Source: Bacteroidaceae bacterium (lineage in GTDB: Bacteria; Bacteroidota; Bacteroidia; Bacteroidales; Bacteroidaceae). From it: a stretch of DNA of 64,000 nucleotides. The notes beneath the pieces were generated by a model. That model was given only the letters and a program-made list of their open reading frames with translations. It was not told the DNA's origin and made no database searches. The stretch is from contig JAFXTO010000025.1 in NCBI GenBank assembly GCA_017535725.1, positions 62,001 through 126,000 on the forward strand. The letters are read 5' to 3'. Shown here piece after piece: positions 47,431-57,700 of this stretch. The first letter of the stretch is position 1. Each line of letters opens with the position of its first letter. Position numbers and translations under genes: made by a program.

Positions 47431-48486
47431 TTAAAGTTCGATGTTGTATTTAGAGATGATTTCGCTCAGCCGCTGGTGGGTTTGCTCATGAAAGCGGACG
47501 GCGGCAGGGGACTCCGGATTCGTGGGGCGGTGCATAAGAGCCTTGCGGATTGGCTCGTAGTCGCTGAGGAAACGGTGAGCCTCGGAGTCCAGGAAACGGG
47601 CGGAGAAGCGCTCCCAGATGTACTCTATCGCCTGAGACGAGGGATGCAGCATGTCCTCCGCATAGAAGCGGTAATCGCGCAGTTCGTCCAGCTGAATCTC
47701 GTAGGCGGGGAAGTAGCTCACCTGCTCCGGACGCTTCCGCTGGATGGCATCTACTGCTAATAATAGTGCAGCCTTCGAGAGGCGGCTCTCATGGAAGCCA
47801 TACTTCTGATAACGATAAGGAGAGACCGTCAGAATGACCCGCGCCCGAGGGAAGAGCATGCAGATGCTTTCAAGGATAGTAACCATTTGTTCCACAGTTA
47901 ATTCCTTTTCAGCAAACAAGGTCTGAGGACGCTTGTGGCAGTTGCCTACCACGAGGGGGGAGGGAGAGGGGGAACTGGAAGAGGGGGACAAGGGAGAGCT
48001 CGAAGAGGGAGAACTGGAAGGTGAGGGGGAACTGGAAGGTGAGGGGGAACTGGAAGGTGAGGGGGCTCCGGCGGACGAACCGCCGGAAACGGGGAGGGGG
48101 ATTAGCTCATAGTAGCGGTTGGTGCCTAAAGTGATGATGACGACATCCGGATTCCAGTCGAACAGCCTACCGCGGGCCGAGAGGATTCCAGCCTTGCAAG
48201 CTGCCTGCGAGGAAGCGTTCTTCGAACTATCCGTGAGCCAGCAATGCCACAGATGGTCTTCGTCCTCAAAGTACAGGTTATCGTTCAAGGGGTTCTGAGT
48301 CAGCGCCTGCAGGATGCTTAGCGGGTTGTAGAGCACACCGAAGGGGTTGACCAACGCAGGCAATCCGCTCTGCCTCATGCGCATACCTATGTTCTCAGCG
48401 AAGCACGAACCGAGGAACGCAATCCTATTACGGAGTCCTATCAATTGTTCGGGACTTGAAATCTCAATGGTTGTTTGCAATTTCAT
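47431..48486 (-). CDS. GSCFA-domain (SGNH-like) protein with Ser-Pro insert
   Basis: A 351-residue protein with the family box 'GSCFAEN' (26-32), which gives the nucleophile Ser, and 'EDMLHPS' near the end supplying Asp and His. The fold is an SGNH-like esterase; its substrate is unknown, but it is regularly beside murF-alr in Bacteroidales, hinting at cell wall or envelope work. Residues 134-178 are a Ser/Pro tract (SPSPSSSPSPSSS), encoded by an 18-base tandem repeat and unlike the family. A group II intron remnant ends right before the ATG. Confidence 0.85.
   Translation of the reverse strand: MKLQTTIEISSPEQLIGLRNRIAFLGSCFAENIGMRMRQSGLPALVNPFGVLYNPLSILQALTQNPLNDNLYFEDEDHLWHCWLTDSSKNASSQAACKAGILSARGRLFDWNPDVVIITLGTNRYYELIPLPVSGGSSAGAPSPSSSPSPSSSPSPSSSPSSSSPLSPSSSSPSPSPLVVGNCHKRPQTLFAEKELTVEQMVTILESICMLFPRARVILTVSPYRYQKYGFHESRLSKAALLLAVDAIQRKRPEQVSYFPAYEIQLDELRDYRFYAEDMLHPSSQAIEYIWERFSARFLDSEAHRFLSDYEPIRKALMHRPTNPESPAAVRFHEQTHQRLSEIISKYNIEL
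48012..48065. repeat. 18-bp tandem repeat in the GSCFA gene
   Basis: Three perfect copies of aactggaaggtgaggggg with diverged copies on both sides (47,955-48,011). It keeps frame and encodes six-residue Ser/Pro units. Copy number could vary between strains. Confidence 0.9.
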
Positions 48487-48487
48487 T

Positions 48488-48557
48488 ATAGGTCTGCGAG
48501 GTGTCCCCCGCCCTCCCCATTAAGAACCGTGCAAGCGTCTTTCACCGCACACGGCTC
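48488..48557 (-). mobile_element. Group II intron 3' remnant (domain V and part of VI)
   Basis: 48524-48557 on the minus strand is a 34-base domain V: GAGCCGTGTGCG, loop GTGAAAGA, then CGCTTGCACGGTTC. It has the catalytic AGC near the 5' end and a GAAA loop. After it, TTAATGGGG and a hairpin GCGGG/CTCGC look like domain VI, ending CCTAT just before AATG of the GSCFA start. Only about 450 bases separate the flanking genes, so the reverse transcriptase and most of domains I-IV are gone. Confidence 0.75.
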
Positions 48558-48772
48558 GTATAATTCTATTTTTTTCATTTTATTCATTAACCGACTCTTA
48601 GGTGCCTTTGGGCACTGCGTTTGAGTGGACAACAGACATTAGTCAACAGCCGTGAGCTAATTCTCTGTCACGATGATTCCGACAACGGTTACTTCACGTT
48701 GTTCATGATGGAACTAGAGGTTCTTTATTCAAAGAACTATTATCTATACGACTTCACGTCGCAATCATGCTG
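48558..48772. other. Leader region between the GSCFA promoter and the intron remnant
   Basis: No gene. 48558-48620 on the minus strand (TTAATGAATAAAATG then AAAAAAATAGAATTATAC) looks like the linker that precedes domain V in Bacteroidales introns. The remainder holds the inverted pair TCTTTATTCAAAGA and nothing else I recognise. Confidence 0.4.
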
Positions 48773-48780
48773 CAAAGATA
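48773..48780 (-). promoter_or_regulatory. Promoter -7 box for GSCFA/murF-alr
   Basis: TATCTTTG on the minus strand, 287 bases before the GSCFA ATG. The intron remnant lies inside the resulting leader. Confidence 0.55.
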
Positions 48781-48909
48781 AGCATTTTTTCTGTGGGAAG
48801 CAGAACTTTTCTGGTTTAAAGTTTATTTCCAAGGCAGAAAAAGCATCAAAAAGCAGGCTTGCAACCAAAAAACTACAAACTCGAAACCATAAACACTAAA
48901 CTTTTTCCG

Positions 48910-48917
48910 TACCTTTG
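48910..48917 (+). promoter_or_regulatory. Promoter -7 box for dxs
   Basis: TACCTTTG on the plus strand, 20 bases before the dxs ATG at 48938. The leader is short. Confidence 0.6.
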
Positions 48918-48937
48918 TCGCCGAAAAGAACATACGC

Positions 48938-50839
48938 ATGAACGAAACAAGCGAACAGAACTATTCTCTGTTACAAAACATACAGGTTCCTGCCGACCTC
49001 CGACAGTTGCCCTTGGAGCAACTGCCCGAAGTGTGCCGTCAACTACGCGACGACATCATCCGCGAGCTGTCTGGAAACCCTGGACACTTCGCCTCCAGCC
49101 TCGGAGTAGTGGAACTGACCGTAGCCCTGCATTACGTCTACAACACCCCTTACGACCGCATCGTCTGGGACGTGGGGCATCAGGCCTACGGACATAAGAT
49201 TCTAACTGGTCGCCGCGAAGCCTTCCGCACCAACCGCCACTTCCACGGAATCAAGCCCTTCCCTTCACCCGAGGAAAGCGAGTACGATGCCTTTACTGCG
49301 GGTCACGCATCCAACAGCATCAGCGCAGCACTCGGAATGGCACTTGCGGCCAAGGCGAAGGGAGAGCAGCGACACATCGTTGCCGTAATCGGCGACGGAG
49401 CCATGAGCGGAGGGCTCGCCTACGAAGGACTGAACAATGCAGCCAACACGCCCAACGACGTACTCATCATACTCAACGACAACAACATGAGTATCGACCA
49501 CAGCGTAGGAGGCATGAAGGACCTGCTCCACCGACTGCAGACAAGCTCCACCTACAACCGATGGCGCGACCGAGCTGCTCGCAAGATGGTCTCCTGGGGA
49601 TGGATCAATGAGGAGCGGAAGAAAGGTATCATCCGCTTCAACAACTCGCTCAAGAGCTTCATCACCCGCCAGCAGAACATCTTCGAGGGCATGAACATCC
49701 GCTACTTCGGTCCTTCCGACGGACACGACGTCATCGAGCTGGTGCGTACCCTGCGCGCCATCAAGGAGATGAAGGGACCCAAGTTGCTGCACATCCACAC
49801 CATCAAGGGCAAGGGCTTTGAGCCAGCCGAACAAGGAGGTGCCGTGTGGCACGCTCCAGGCCGCTTCGACCCCCGGACGGGCGAACTCATCAAGACCAAC
49901 GAGGAAGGACTACCGCCCAAGTTCCAAGATGTTTTTGGGCACACCTTATTAGAACTCGCGCGCGCGAATGAGAAAATTGTTGGCGTAACCCCAGCCATGC
50001 CCACAGGTTGCTCATTGAACATCATGATGGAAGCTATGCCTAACCGCGCCTACGACGTAGGCATCGCCGAGGGCCACGCTGTGACCTTCTCCGCTGGTAT
50101 GGCCAAAGACGGGCTACTGCCCTTCTGCAACATTTATTCCAGCTTCGTCCAGCGCGCTTACGACAACATCATCCACGATGTCTGCATCTCGCGTCTGAAC
50201 GTCGTGCTATGCCTGGACAGAGCAGGACTCGTCGGTGAGGACGGCCCCACGCACCACGGCGCCTTCGACCTCGCTTTCCTGCGCCCTATCCCAAACCTAA
50301 CCGTCTGTTCACCCATGGACGAACAGGAACTACGCCACCTCATGTACACCGCCCAGCTGCCCGACCGCGGCCCCTTCGTCATCCGTTACCCGCGAGGACG
50401 CGGAAGCTGCCCCGACTGGGAATGTCCCATGAAGGAGATTCCCGTAGGACGCGGACGTCTCCTGAAGGAAGGCACGGACGTAGCCTTGCTCACCCTCGGT
50501 CCTATCGGCGTGGAAGCCGTGAAGGCGGTGCGCGAGGCCGAGGAAGAACATCCCGGCTTCTCTGTTGCACACTACGATATGCGCTTCCTTCGTCCTTTGG
50601 ACGAACGCCTGCTGACGGAGGTAGCTGCACACTTCCGCCGGGTGGTCACCGTCGAGGACGGGGTGCGCTGCGGAGGCTTCGGAACTGCCGTACTTGAATG
50701 GATGGAAGACCACGGAGCCACTTGTCGAGTTACCCGTCTGGGACTACCCGACGCCTTCGTAGAACACGGCTCCATTGCAGAACTCCGACAGCTCTGCGGC
50801 ATCGACCACGAAGGCATCAAGCGGGCTCTACTCAGTTGA
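48938..50839 (+). CDS. dxs: 1-deoxy-D-xylulose-5-phosphate synthase
   Basis: A 633-residue thiamine enzyme, first step of the MEP isoprenoid pathway (pyruvate plus glyceraldehyde-3-phosphate). Seen: '[12 protein letters not shown]' 78-89, the TPP motif 'GDGAMS' 152-157 through 'LNDNNMSID' 179-187, and '[17 protein letters not shown]' with the catalytic Glu near 374. Full length and typical. It heads a row with trkA (46 bases on) and a receptor gene. Confidence 0.95.
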   Translation: MNETSEQNYSLLQNIQVPADLRQLPLEQLPEVCRQLRDDIIRELSGNPGHFASSLGVVELTVALHYVYNTPYDRIVWDVGHQAYGHKILTGRREAFRTNRHFHGIKPFPSPEESEYDAFTAGHASNSISAALGMALAAKAKGEQRHIVAVIGDGAMSGGLAYEGLNNAANTPNDVLIILNDNNMSIDHSVGGMKDLLHRLQTSSTYNRWRDRAARKMVSWGWINEERKKGIIRFNNSLKSFITRQQNIFEGMNIRYFGPSDGHDVIELVRTLRAIKEMKGPKLLHIHTIKGKGFEPAEQGGAVWHAPGRFDPRTGELIKTNEEGLPPKFQDVFGHTLLELARANEKIVGVTPAMPTGCSLNIMMEAMPNRAYDVGIAEGHAVTFSAGMAKDGLLPFCNIYSSFVQRAYDNIIHDVCISRLNVVLCLDRAGLVGEDGPTHHGAFDLAFLRPIPNLTVCSPMDEQELRHLMYTAQLPDRGPFVIRYPRGRGSCPDWECPMKEIPVGRGRLLKEGTDVALLTLGPIGVEAVKAVREAEEEHPGFSVAHYDMRFLRPLDERLLTEVAAHFRRVVTVEDGVRCGGFGTAVLEWMEDHGATCRVTRLGLPDAFVEHGSIAELRQLCGIDHEGIKRALLS

Positions 50840-50885
50840 TAAACCCTATGGCCCTCCCTATAAGCCCCATTAACTCCCGCCCATT

Positions 50886-52265
50886 ATGAAAATCATCATC
50901 GCCGGAGCAGGCGCCGTAGGCAGCCACCTCGCCGCCCTCCTCTCGAAAGAGAATCACGACATCGTTGTCCTCGATCCAGATATCGAGAAACTCTCCAAGG
51001 CTACCGACGGACTGGACGTGATGACCCTGGGCGTCTCGCCCACGAGTATCAGCGGACTGAAGGAAGCGGGCACACCGCAGGCAGACCTGTTCATCGCCGT
51101 CACGCCCTCCGAGACACGCAACATGACTTGCTGCATCCTCGCCCATTCCCTGGGAGCGAAGAAGACTGTAGCGAGAATCGACAACGCAGAATACATCGAA
51201 GAACGCAACCTCGAATTCTTCCGGCAGATGGGAATTGGCTCCCTCATCTATCCAGAAATGCTGGCCGCACAGGAAATTGTCAACGGAGTGCGTCGCTCCT
51301 GGGTTCGTCAGTGGTGGGAAGTTCACGAAGGAGCACTCATCATCCTGGGTATCAAGCTACGAGAGGAAGCTACCGCACTCTATGACCAGCAGCTACGAGA
51401 CCTCTGTCCACCTGACTCACCCTACCATATCGTTGCCATCAAGCGCGACGAAGCCACCATCATACCTGGCGGTTTCGATGACCTCCGACTCGGAGACATC
51501 GCCTACTTCATGACCACCAAGAAATTCGTTCCCAACATCCGTCAATTGGTGGGTAAGGAAAACTACGCCGACGTCAAACGTTTGATGATCATGGGCGGAG
51601 GACGCATCAGCGTGCAGACATGCCATCTGCTACCCGACTATATGGAAGCCAAGCTCATCGAGCAAGACCTCTCACGGTGCCACCAGCTGGCTGACCTGTT
51701 GGATAATGACGACATCATGGTCATTAATGGTGACGGACGCGATATGGCGCTGCTTACGGAGGAAGGAATCCGCCAGACACAGGCGTTCTGTGCACTCACC
51801 GATGATACCGAGGAGAATATCCTCGCCTGCCTCGCCGCCAAGCGGATGGGAGTCCGCAAGACCGTAGCACTCGTGGAAAACACCGAATATATCACGATGG
51901 CAGAAAAGCTGGATATCGGAACCATCATCAACAAGAAAGCCATCGCCGCAAGCCATATCTACCAGATGATGCTGGCCGCAGACGTCGCAAGCGTCAAGAG
52001 TCTCACGATTGCAGATGCTGACGTCGCGGAGTTCGTGGCTGTAGAAGGGAGCCTTGTCACCAGCTGTCCCGTCATGAAACTGGGATTACCCAAGGGAATT
52101 ACCATCGGAGGTCTCGTGCGCAACGGAGTAGGGCAGCTCGTGAATGGACGCACCCAAATCCTACCCGGCGATCACGTCGTGGTCTTCTCCCGCACAGCAC
52201 TCTTCAAAGAATTGGATCACCTCTTCGGGAAACCCAAAGGCGGACTTTTCTCCATCTTCCATTAG
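50886..52265 (+). CDS. trkA: Trk potassium uptake regulator TrkA
   Basis: A 459-residue cytoplasmic subunit with two RCK-type NAD-binding halves. 'IIIAGAGAVGSHLA' starts the first; 'LMIMGGGRISVQTC' near residue 233 starts the second. Each is followed by a TrkA-C domain. It gates the membrane channel TrkH. No trkH follows here; a TonB-dependent receptor gene lies 76 bases on. The trkH gene must be elsewhere. Confidence 0.95.
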   Translation: MKIIIAGAGAVGSHLAALLSKENHDIVVLDPDIEKLSKATDGLDVMTLGVSPTSISGLKEAGTPQADLFIAVTPSETRNMTCCILAHSLGAKKTVARIDNAEYIEERNLEFFRQMGIGSLIYPEMLAAQEIVNGVRRSWVRQWWEVHEGALIILGIKLREEATALYDQQLRDLCPPDSPYHIVAIKRDEATIIPGGFDDLRLGDIAYFMTTKKFVPNIRQLVGKENYADVKRLMIMGGGRISVQTCHLLPDYMEAKLIEQDLSRCHQLADLLDNDDIMVINGDGRDMALLTEEGIRQTQAFCALTDDTEENILACLAAKRMGVRKTVALVENTEYITMAEKLDIGTIINKKAIAASHIYQMMLAADVASVKSLTIADADVAEFVAVEGSLVTSCPVMKLGLPKGITIGGLVRNGVGQLVNGRTQILPGDHVVVFSRTALFKELDHLFGKPKGGLFSIFH

Positions 52266-52276
52266 AAGCCCCGTCA

Positions 52277-52295
52277 CCCTCCCAATGAGGGAGGG
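52277..52295. repeat. REP-like palindrome between trkA and the receptor gene
   Basis: CCCTCCC-AATGA-GGGAGGG. The same 7-base stem and 5-base loop size occur at 53048-53066 and 53191-53209 inside the receptor gene. No U-run, so a repeat more than a terminator. Confidence 0.75.
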
Positions 52296-52341
52296 AGTGG
52301 TCACCATGCCTATTCACAAACTTAATTATACCTTTAATATT

Positions 52342-54648
52342 ATGAAAAGAAAGCATTCCTCAAGTGTATTTCTACCACACGGCGCTTGCAACGCTTCTTC
52401 GAGCGTCCGCGAGTCAGGAAAAGGAGGAGTGAGGCGAAAGGTTATCTTCCATCGGTTCTGCCGTAAGGGCTATGCTGCCTTTGCCAGCATGCACCGCGAA
52501 GTGTGCATCGGAGTCCTCGCAATTTCCATGCTCTCCAGCGTAAACCTCCCGAAAGTCAAAGCTGCTCAGCCCACTTCCTCTACTCCTTCCGACTCCACCT
52601 CCGTAGCCTCCGACGAAGAACTCAGCGAGGTCATCGTCGCAGGCTCCCTGTCCCCGCTGACCGCCCTGCAGTCCGCCCGCATCGTTGAGGTCATCAACCG
52701 CCAGCAAATAGAATCAGCGGCGGTGCAAACCGTCAACGACCTCCTGAAATTAGCCGTCGGCGTGGACGTCCGACAACGCGGCGGCTTTGGTATTCAAACG
52801 GACATTTCCATCGATGGCGGCACGTTCGACCAAATCACCCTCCTGCTGAACGGTGTCAACATCACCTCCCCCCACACAGGCCATCTCTCCGCTGACTTCC
52901 CCGTCAGCCTCAGCGACATCGAGCGCATCGAAATCCTCGAGGGCGCCGCCTCCCGCGTGTATGGTGCCAGCGCCTTCGGAGGGGCTATAAATGTGGTGAC
53001 AAAGAAAACAGACTCTCCCCCCGCTATCCCCAAAGACTCTCCCCCCGCCCTCCCTGTTAGGGAGGGAGCAAATACCAATGACCGTAGATTTTCTGTTGAA
53101 GGCGGCGTTATGGGCGGGATGTATGGAACAGTGGGAGCCGATGCCCACATTTCCTTTTGGAAAAAAATATCAGACTCCAAAGTATCCGCTCCCTCCCTAA
53201 CAGGGAGGGCGGGGGGAGAGTCTTTTCCCTCCTTATCAGTGAGGTTGGGGGGAGAGTCCGTCCGTTCTGACGGTGCAACCCAGAACTCTGACTTCCAGCG
53301 CGGCAATGTCTTCTTCCGCAGCGAACTGGATGCCAACGACTTCCGCATGGAAGCCCAGGCCGGATTCAGCTTCAAGTCCTACGGAGCCAATACCTTCTAT
53401 TCCGCAGCCTACCCCAACCAGTACGAACGTAACCGCCGCACCATCATCAGTCTCGCCGCCGAGACCAAAGGGCGCATCCACCTGCGACCCGAAGTCTATT
53501 GGCATCGCCTCATAGACAACTTCGAGCTCATCCGAGGCACCACAACCGGCGAAAACTTCCATCGTACAGACGTCCACGGAGCACGAGTCACAGCAGACCT
53601 GCGCTGGATAGCCGGACGCACAGCCGTCGGAGCAGAAGTGCGCGAGGAAGGCATCTACAGCACCTCTCTCGGGCAGCCCATTACCTCTACCGCCCACCAC
53701 ATCGCAGGTGAGGGAGACCTCTTCTACACAAGGCACGATGCACGTACCAACCTCAGCCTCAACGCAGAACACACCCTGCTCCTACCCCACTTCACCGCCA
53801 GTGTGGGCGTCCTCGCCAATATGAACACCCGCTTCGATGACCACCTGCGTTTCTATCCAGGCATAGATCTCGCCTACACCCTCTCCTCCAACTGGCGCCT
53901 CTTCGCCTCCTACAACCAGGGCTTCCGCCTCCCCACCTTCACAGACCTCTATTACAAATCGCCCACCCACGAAGGAAACCAGGGAATGCGTGCAGAGGAG
54001 AGCCACAGCTTCCAAATCGGCGTAAAGGGCTCTTTCAATATTTCCGCTCGACCTTGGTCGCTCCATACTTGGAGAACTTTTCAATTTTTCAATTTTTCAA
54101 CGAAGCTCTTCTACCACCGAGGCACCGACTTGATTGACTGGGTGATGTACTCCCCCGACGACGTCTTCCACAGCGCCAACTTCGACCTCGACAACATGGG
54201 CTTTCAAGCTACAGCAGCCCTCCAACTCTCACAACTGTTCAACAATCCAGATGCCGTGCTCCAACGTCTACAGGCAGGCTATACCTACCTCTACCAGAAC
54301 CGCCGCGATGACACCTATATCTATAAATCCAACTATGCCATGGAATACCTGCGCCACAAGCTGGTATGCTCTCTGGACCTCCGCATCGTGTCGCACCTCT
54401 CTGCCTCGTGGACACTACGCTGGCAGAACCGCATGGGCAGTTACATTCTCTATGAGAACGCCCAGTCCACTGGTCAACTGGTGCCTTACGACCCCTACGC
54501 CACACTGGACCTGCGCCTGCGCTGGACGGCACGCCACTACGAACTCTGGGCGGACGCCACCAATCTCCTGAATCACCGCTACTACGACCTTGGCAATATT
54601 CCTCAGCCAGGAATCGTTGTCCTCGCTGGAGTACGTGTACGATTATGA
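52342..54648 (+). CDS. TonB-dependent outer membrane receptor, BtuB-like
   Basis: 768 residues from ATG 52342; the frame upstream to 52144 is shadow. A long basic N-region precedes the signal core (GVLAISMLSSVNLPKVKA). Plug: 'IVEVINRQQIESAAVQTVND', then 'DVRQRGGFGIQTDISIDGG' and 'FPVSLSDIERIEILEGA'. This form is typical of Bacteroidales B12-type receptors. Plug residues end near 215; then about 75 residues of repeat-encoded Pro/Gly insert ('SPPALPVREGA', 'SLTGRAGGES') precede the beta barrel. The barrel ends 'GIVVLAGVRVRL', with a terminal aromatic-poor strand. The ligand is not proven. Confidence 0.85.
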   Translation: MKRKHSSSVFLPHGACNASSSVRESGKGGVRRKVIFHRFCRKGYAAFASMHREVCIGVLAISMLSSVNLPKVKAAQPTSSTPSDSTSVASDEELSEVIVAGSLSPLTALQSARIVEVINRQQIESAAVQTVNDLLKLAVGVDVRQRGGFGIQTDISIDGGTFDQITLLLNGVNITSPHTGHLSADFPVSLSDIERIEILEGAASRVYGASAFGGAINVVTKKTDSPPAIPKDSPPALPVREGANTNDRRFSVEGGVMGGMYGTVGADAHISFWKKISDSKVSAPSLTGRAGGESFPSLSVRLGGESVRSDGATQNSDFQRGNVFFRSELDANDFRMEAQAGFSFKSYGANTFYSAAYPNQYERNRRTIISLAAETKGRIHLRPEVYWHRLIDNFELIRGTTTGENFHRTDVHGARVTADLRWIAGRTAVGAEVREEGIYSTSLGQPITSTAHHIAGEGDLFYTRHDARTNLSLNAEHTLLLPHFTASVGVLANMNTRFDDHLRFYPGIDLAYTLSSNWRLFASYNQGFRLPTFTDLYYKSPTHEGNQGMRAEESHSFQIGVKGSFNISARPWSLHTWRTFQFFNFSTKLFYHRGTDLIDWVMYSPDDVFHSANFDLDNMGFQATAALQLSQLFNNPDAVLQRLQAGYTYLYQNRRDDTYIYKSNYAMEYLRHKLVCSLDLRIVSHLSASWTLRWQNRMGSYILYENAQSTGQLVPYDPYATLDLRLRWTARHYELWADATNLLNHRYYDLGNIPQPGIVVLAGVRVRL
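53011..53069. repeat. GC-rich repeat in the receptor gene, left inverted copy
   Basis: 53035-53069 (35 bases) is the exact reverse complement of 53188-53222. A partial direct copy (GACTCTCCCCCCG then CTATCCCCAAA) precedes it from 53011. It holds the palindrome CCCTCCC-TGTTA-GGGAGGG and is translated in frame. Confidence 0.9.
53188..53258. repeat. GC-rich repeat in the receptor gene, right inverted copy
   Basis: 53188-53222 pairs perfectly with 53035-53069 over 118 bases of spacer. A diverged second copy (ttggggggagagtc) follows to 53258. The DNA between could invert or form a cruciform. Confidence 0.9.
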
Positions 54649-54719
54649 ACGCCGCAAAGAATAGCCGAGCCTTTACCTATCGCGAAATCCACTTGATAAA
54701 CTTTTTCAAATGGACCCAG

Positions 54720-57700
54720 TTATTCTGTAAGTGTTATGGTTCCTTGCTGCGTCACTGCGACATCAGCGAAGGTGAGGACGCGGCTGCGGGTGGAATCATA
54801 GTATTTCAAGGTAACATGCTCACCTTCTTTGCGGCCGAAGACGGTGAGAACCGCATCCAATTGTCCATTATCCATTACCCATGTACCCCGGCACTCGTCA
54901 CCGACGAAGGCCGCCACCCTATCCCCTGCAGCGGGTACGATGCCTGCCTTGGCTATGGGCGTGACATCCAGTGCCTGGGCGAAGAAGCACAGTTCATCGA
55001 TGTGACCCTTCAGCCATTGCCGTGTATCGGTGGTCAACACGTGGCCTTCGTCGTTCACCCTGTCCATGAGGGCAGCACCGATGAGCGGGTGTCCGCCGCT
55101 GATGCCGCCCAGGCTGTCGGCGGCGAAGGTCGTGCGCAATTCCTGATCCACATAGATGTTGACCACGTTGAACGCACGGTTCACCGTCATGGCGTAGTGG
55201 TGCCATTGTCCGTCGCTGTAGTTGCCGGGAACCTCCACGTCCATACCGTTCGACCGGTACATCAGTTTCCCGGTCTCAAAACCGATGTTGAACAGGTTCT
55301 CGGCGCCCACCTCGTTCTTACTACCTGCGCCGTTGCTCACCAGCACGCCGCGCCCCTCATCGTCGGTCTTGAACCAGAACATCAGCGTGTAGTCCTGCTC
55401 CGCCGTGCGGTTCAGGGCATTCTGGGTCAGTGCCAGTCCGGGTTCTTCCCCGTCCAGGTGCAGCGCCAGTCCGTGTGGCATGGCCCACGAGGCTCCCATC
55501 AGCCGGGCGTTGGCGCCCTGCGTGTGGTCCATGACATACTGGCCGCTGCCCTCGTTCATCGGGTAGTAATCCACCAGCCCCATTTCATAGCCCGTCAGTC
55601 GCTTGCTGCCGTAGGTGGTGCCTATCTGTGCGCCCGTCAGCGCGCGGTACCACAGGCGGGCTTCCATCATGCGGCCCTGGTAGTAGTGGCTCTTCGAACG
55701 GTCCGTCTCATTGGTGCGGCCAAAGATGAGCGTACCCGTCCCGTTGTAGGGTTCTGTCAGTTCAAACATGCCAATCTCCTTGCCGCCGTTGTAGAAGGCC
55801 AGCGTGCCGTCCTCCTGACTGATGCTCATGGCCACCTGCGTGAAGCAGTCTTTCTCTATGGGCTCGGTCGAGGTGAACGTCTGGTCATCCACCACGCCCT
55901 TCAACCGCAGGTCGTCGGTCAGCCACAGCTGTAGCTTCTTGCCGTTGGTGCCGTGCGAGAACAGGGGCATCTCGCGCCCCGTCTCGTCGGGCCGCACCAT
56001 CAGGTCGATGGTCAGGTCCTTGCCGCTGAAGTTGCGCTGGGCCTCGCTCTCCACGCTGGCCTGCTCCATGAACTGCACACTCACGGTCTCCACCACGTTG
56101 TCGTTGTTCACTTCCCCCTTCACCTCAAAGTTGGTGATGGCGTTCAGGTAGTTGTATTCTATATCCTCCGAGAAGTTGAAGACGATGTCCTCGCCCTGCT
56201 TCACAATGCCGCTCACGGGGTCAGGCGATCCAAACAGCTGCGGGCGGCGCGTGTCCTTCACGCCGCTGATGACCTTCGAGGCCGAGGTGAGCAGCGAGTT
56301 GCCGTCCCTGCAGCAGAGCACAGCCCGGAGGTCGTAGGATTTCTCCATCACGGTGCCCTCGCCGTAGAACTGGGTGTTGATGTTGCCGTTCTCGGGAATC
56401 ATCTCGCGCACGCCATTAGCCTGTGCCATCAGCGTGGAGTCGGCATAGAAGGAGCAGAGGTTGGTCCAGTACTCTTCGCCGCGCTGTGACTCCTTGTACT
56501 GGAACTCGATGTGGTCGAAGTTCTTCTGGTGCTTGTCGAAGCCGTCGATGGTGATGGGCAGGAACCAGCCGAGCCTGTCGTTCCAGGGCGCATCGGTGTT
56601 CATGATCCACTTGTCGCCGGGCGATGCGATGTTCACCGCCCCCGCCATGCGCAGGTAGTGGACGTCGAACGAGACCACGTCATACACATGGGCCCTGTCA
56701 TTGGGCGAGTATAAAGCCAGTTGCAGACCCTCATAGTCGAATTCGTCGCCGGCATACACCTCGATGGTCTTCTGCACCACCTGACCCGGATTCAGGTACA
56801 CATGGATGCCTGCGCTGCCCAGCGGCGTTCCGTCCACATAGATTTTTGCGCCATGGGGGTTGCTGCCCTCTTCCAGGAACAGGTTATACAAGCACAGGCT
56901 GCCTGTGGATGCCTCGGGCAGCTCGCTGTCGTTGGCCAGATAGACCTTGAAGCGGGCTGGGTCGCCTACCGCCACTCCGCTCACGCTCTGACGGTCCAGC
57001 GTTATCTTCGGGTTCTGTATCTTCTTCGTGCGCTCATCCAGGATGCGACCCTCGTCGTAGAACAGCGTCCGCCGCTCGTCTTCCCACGGGTTGCAGGTGG
57101 CACCGCCACGCGTGCGATAGACGTAGCCCCGGCTGTAGCGGATATCGGGCAGCGAGTTGCCACGCCGCAGGTGCTCTTCCACGTACTCCACACCGTCATA
57201 GAAGTTCTGGTTGGTGAACACATCGAGCAGACCAGCCGCCTGCACGCTGGCCGCATCGGTCTGCACCCGGTAGAGGTCGAAGTTCAGGTGGCTCCTCTTG
57301 TCCATGACGATACTGAAGCTCTCCTTACGGCTGAAGGACTTCGATTCGCCGGACAGGTCTTTCACGCTATATTCCATAACGGGCAGCAGGCTGAACTTGA
57401 ACGTACTGCCACAGAAATTCACTGCCGTCTCGAAGCCTCCCTGGCTCTCCGGGTCGGCCGACGTCCCAGACGTGGTGGTGGATTCGTTGACATGATTATG
57501 ATAGATGGCATTGAGGATGAACTGCACGACCTTGACACCCACGATGGAGGTGGCCGTGATGGCCATGTCCTTACCCGATTCATCGAAGTACGTGGCAGCC
57601 AGGATGCCCGGCAGATAGTAGTAGTTCGAGAGGGTATAGTCGCTCCCGAAGGCTTCGCTATACGTCACCCGCGTACCGCCATCCACGTCGTAGTTCGTCA

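Noticed and set aside
52144-52341. 66-codon N-terminal extension of the TonB receptor
   Set aside because: It overlaps trkA and a palindrome and is not protein-like; ATG 52342 leads directly into the signal region.
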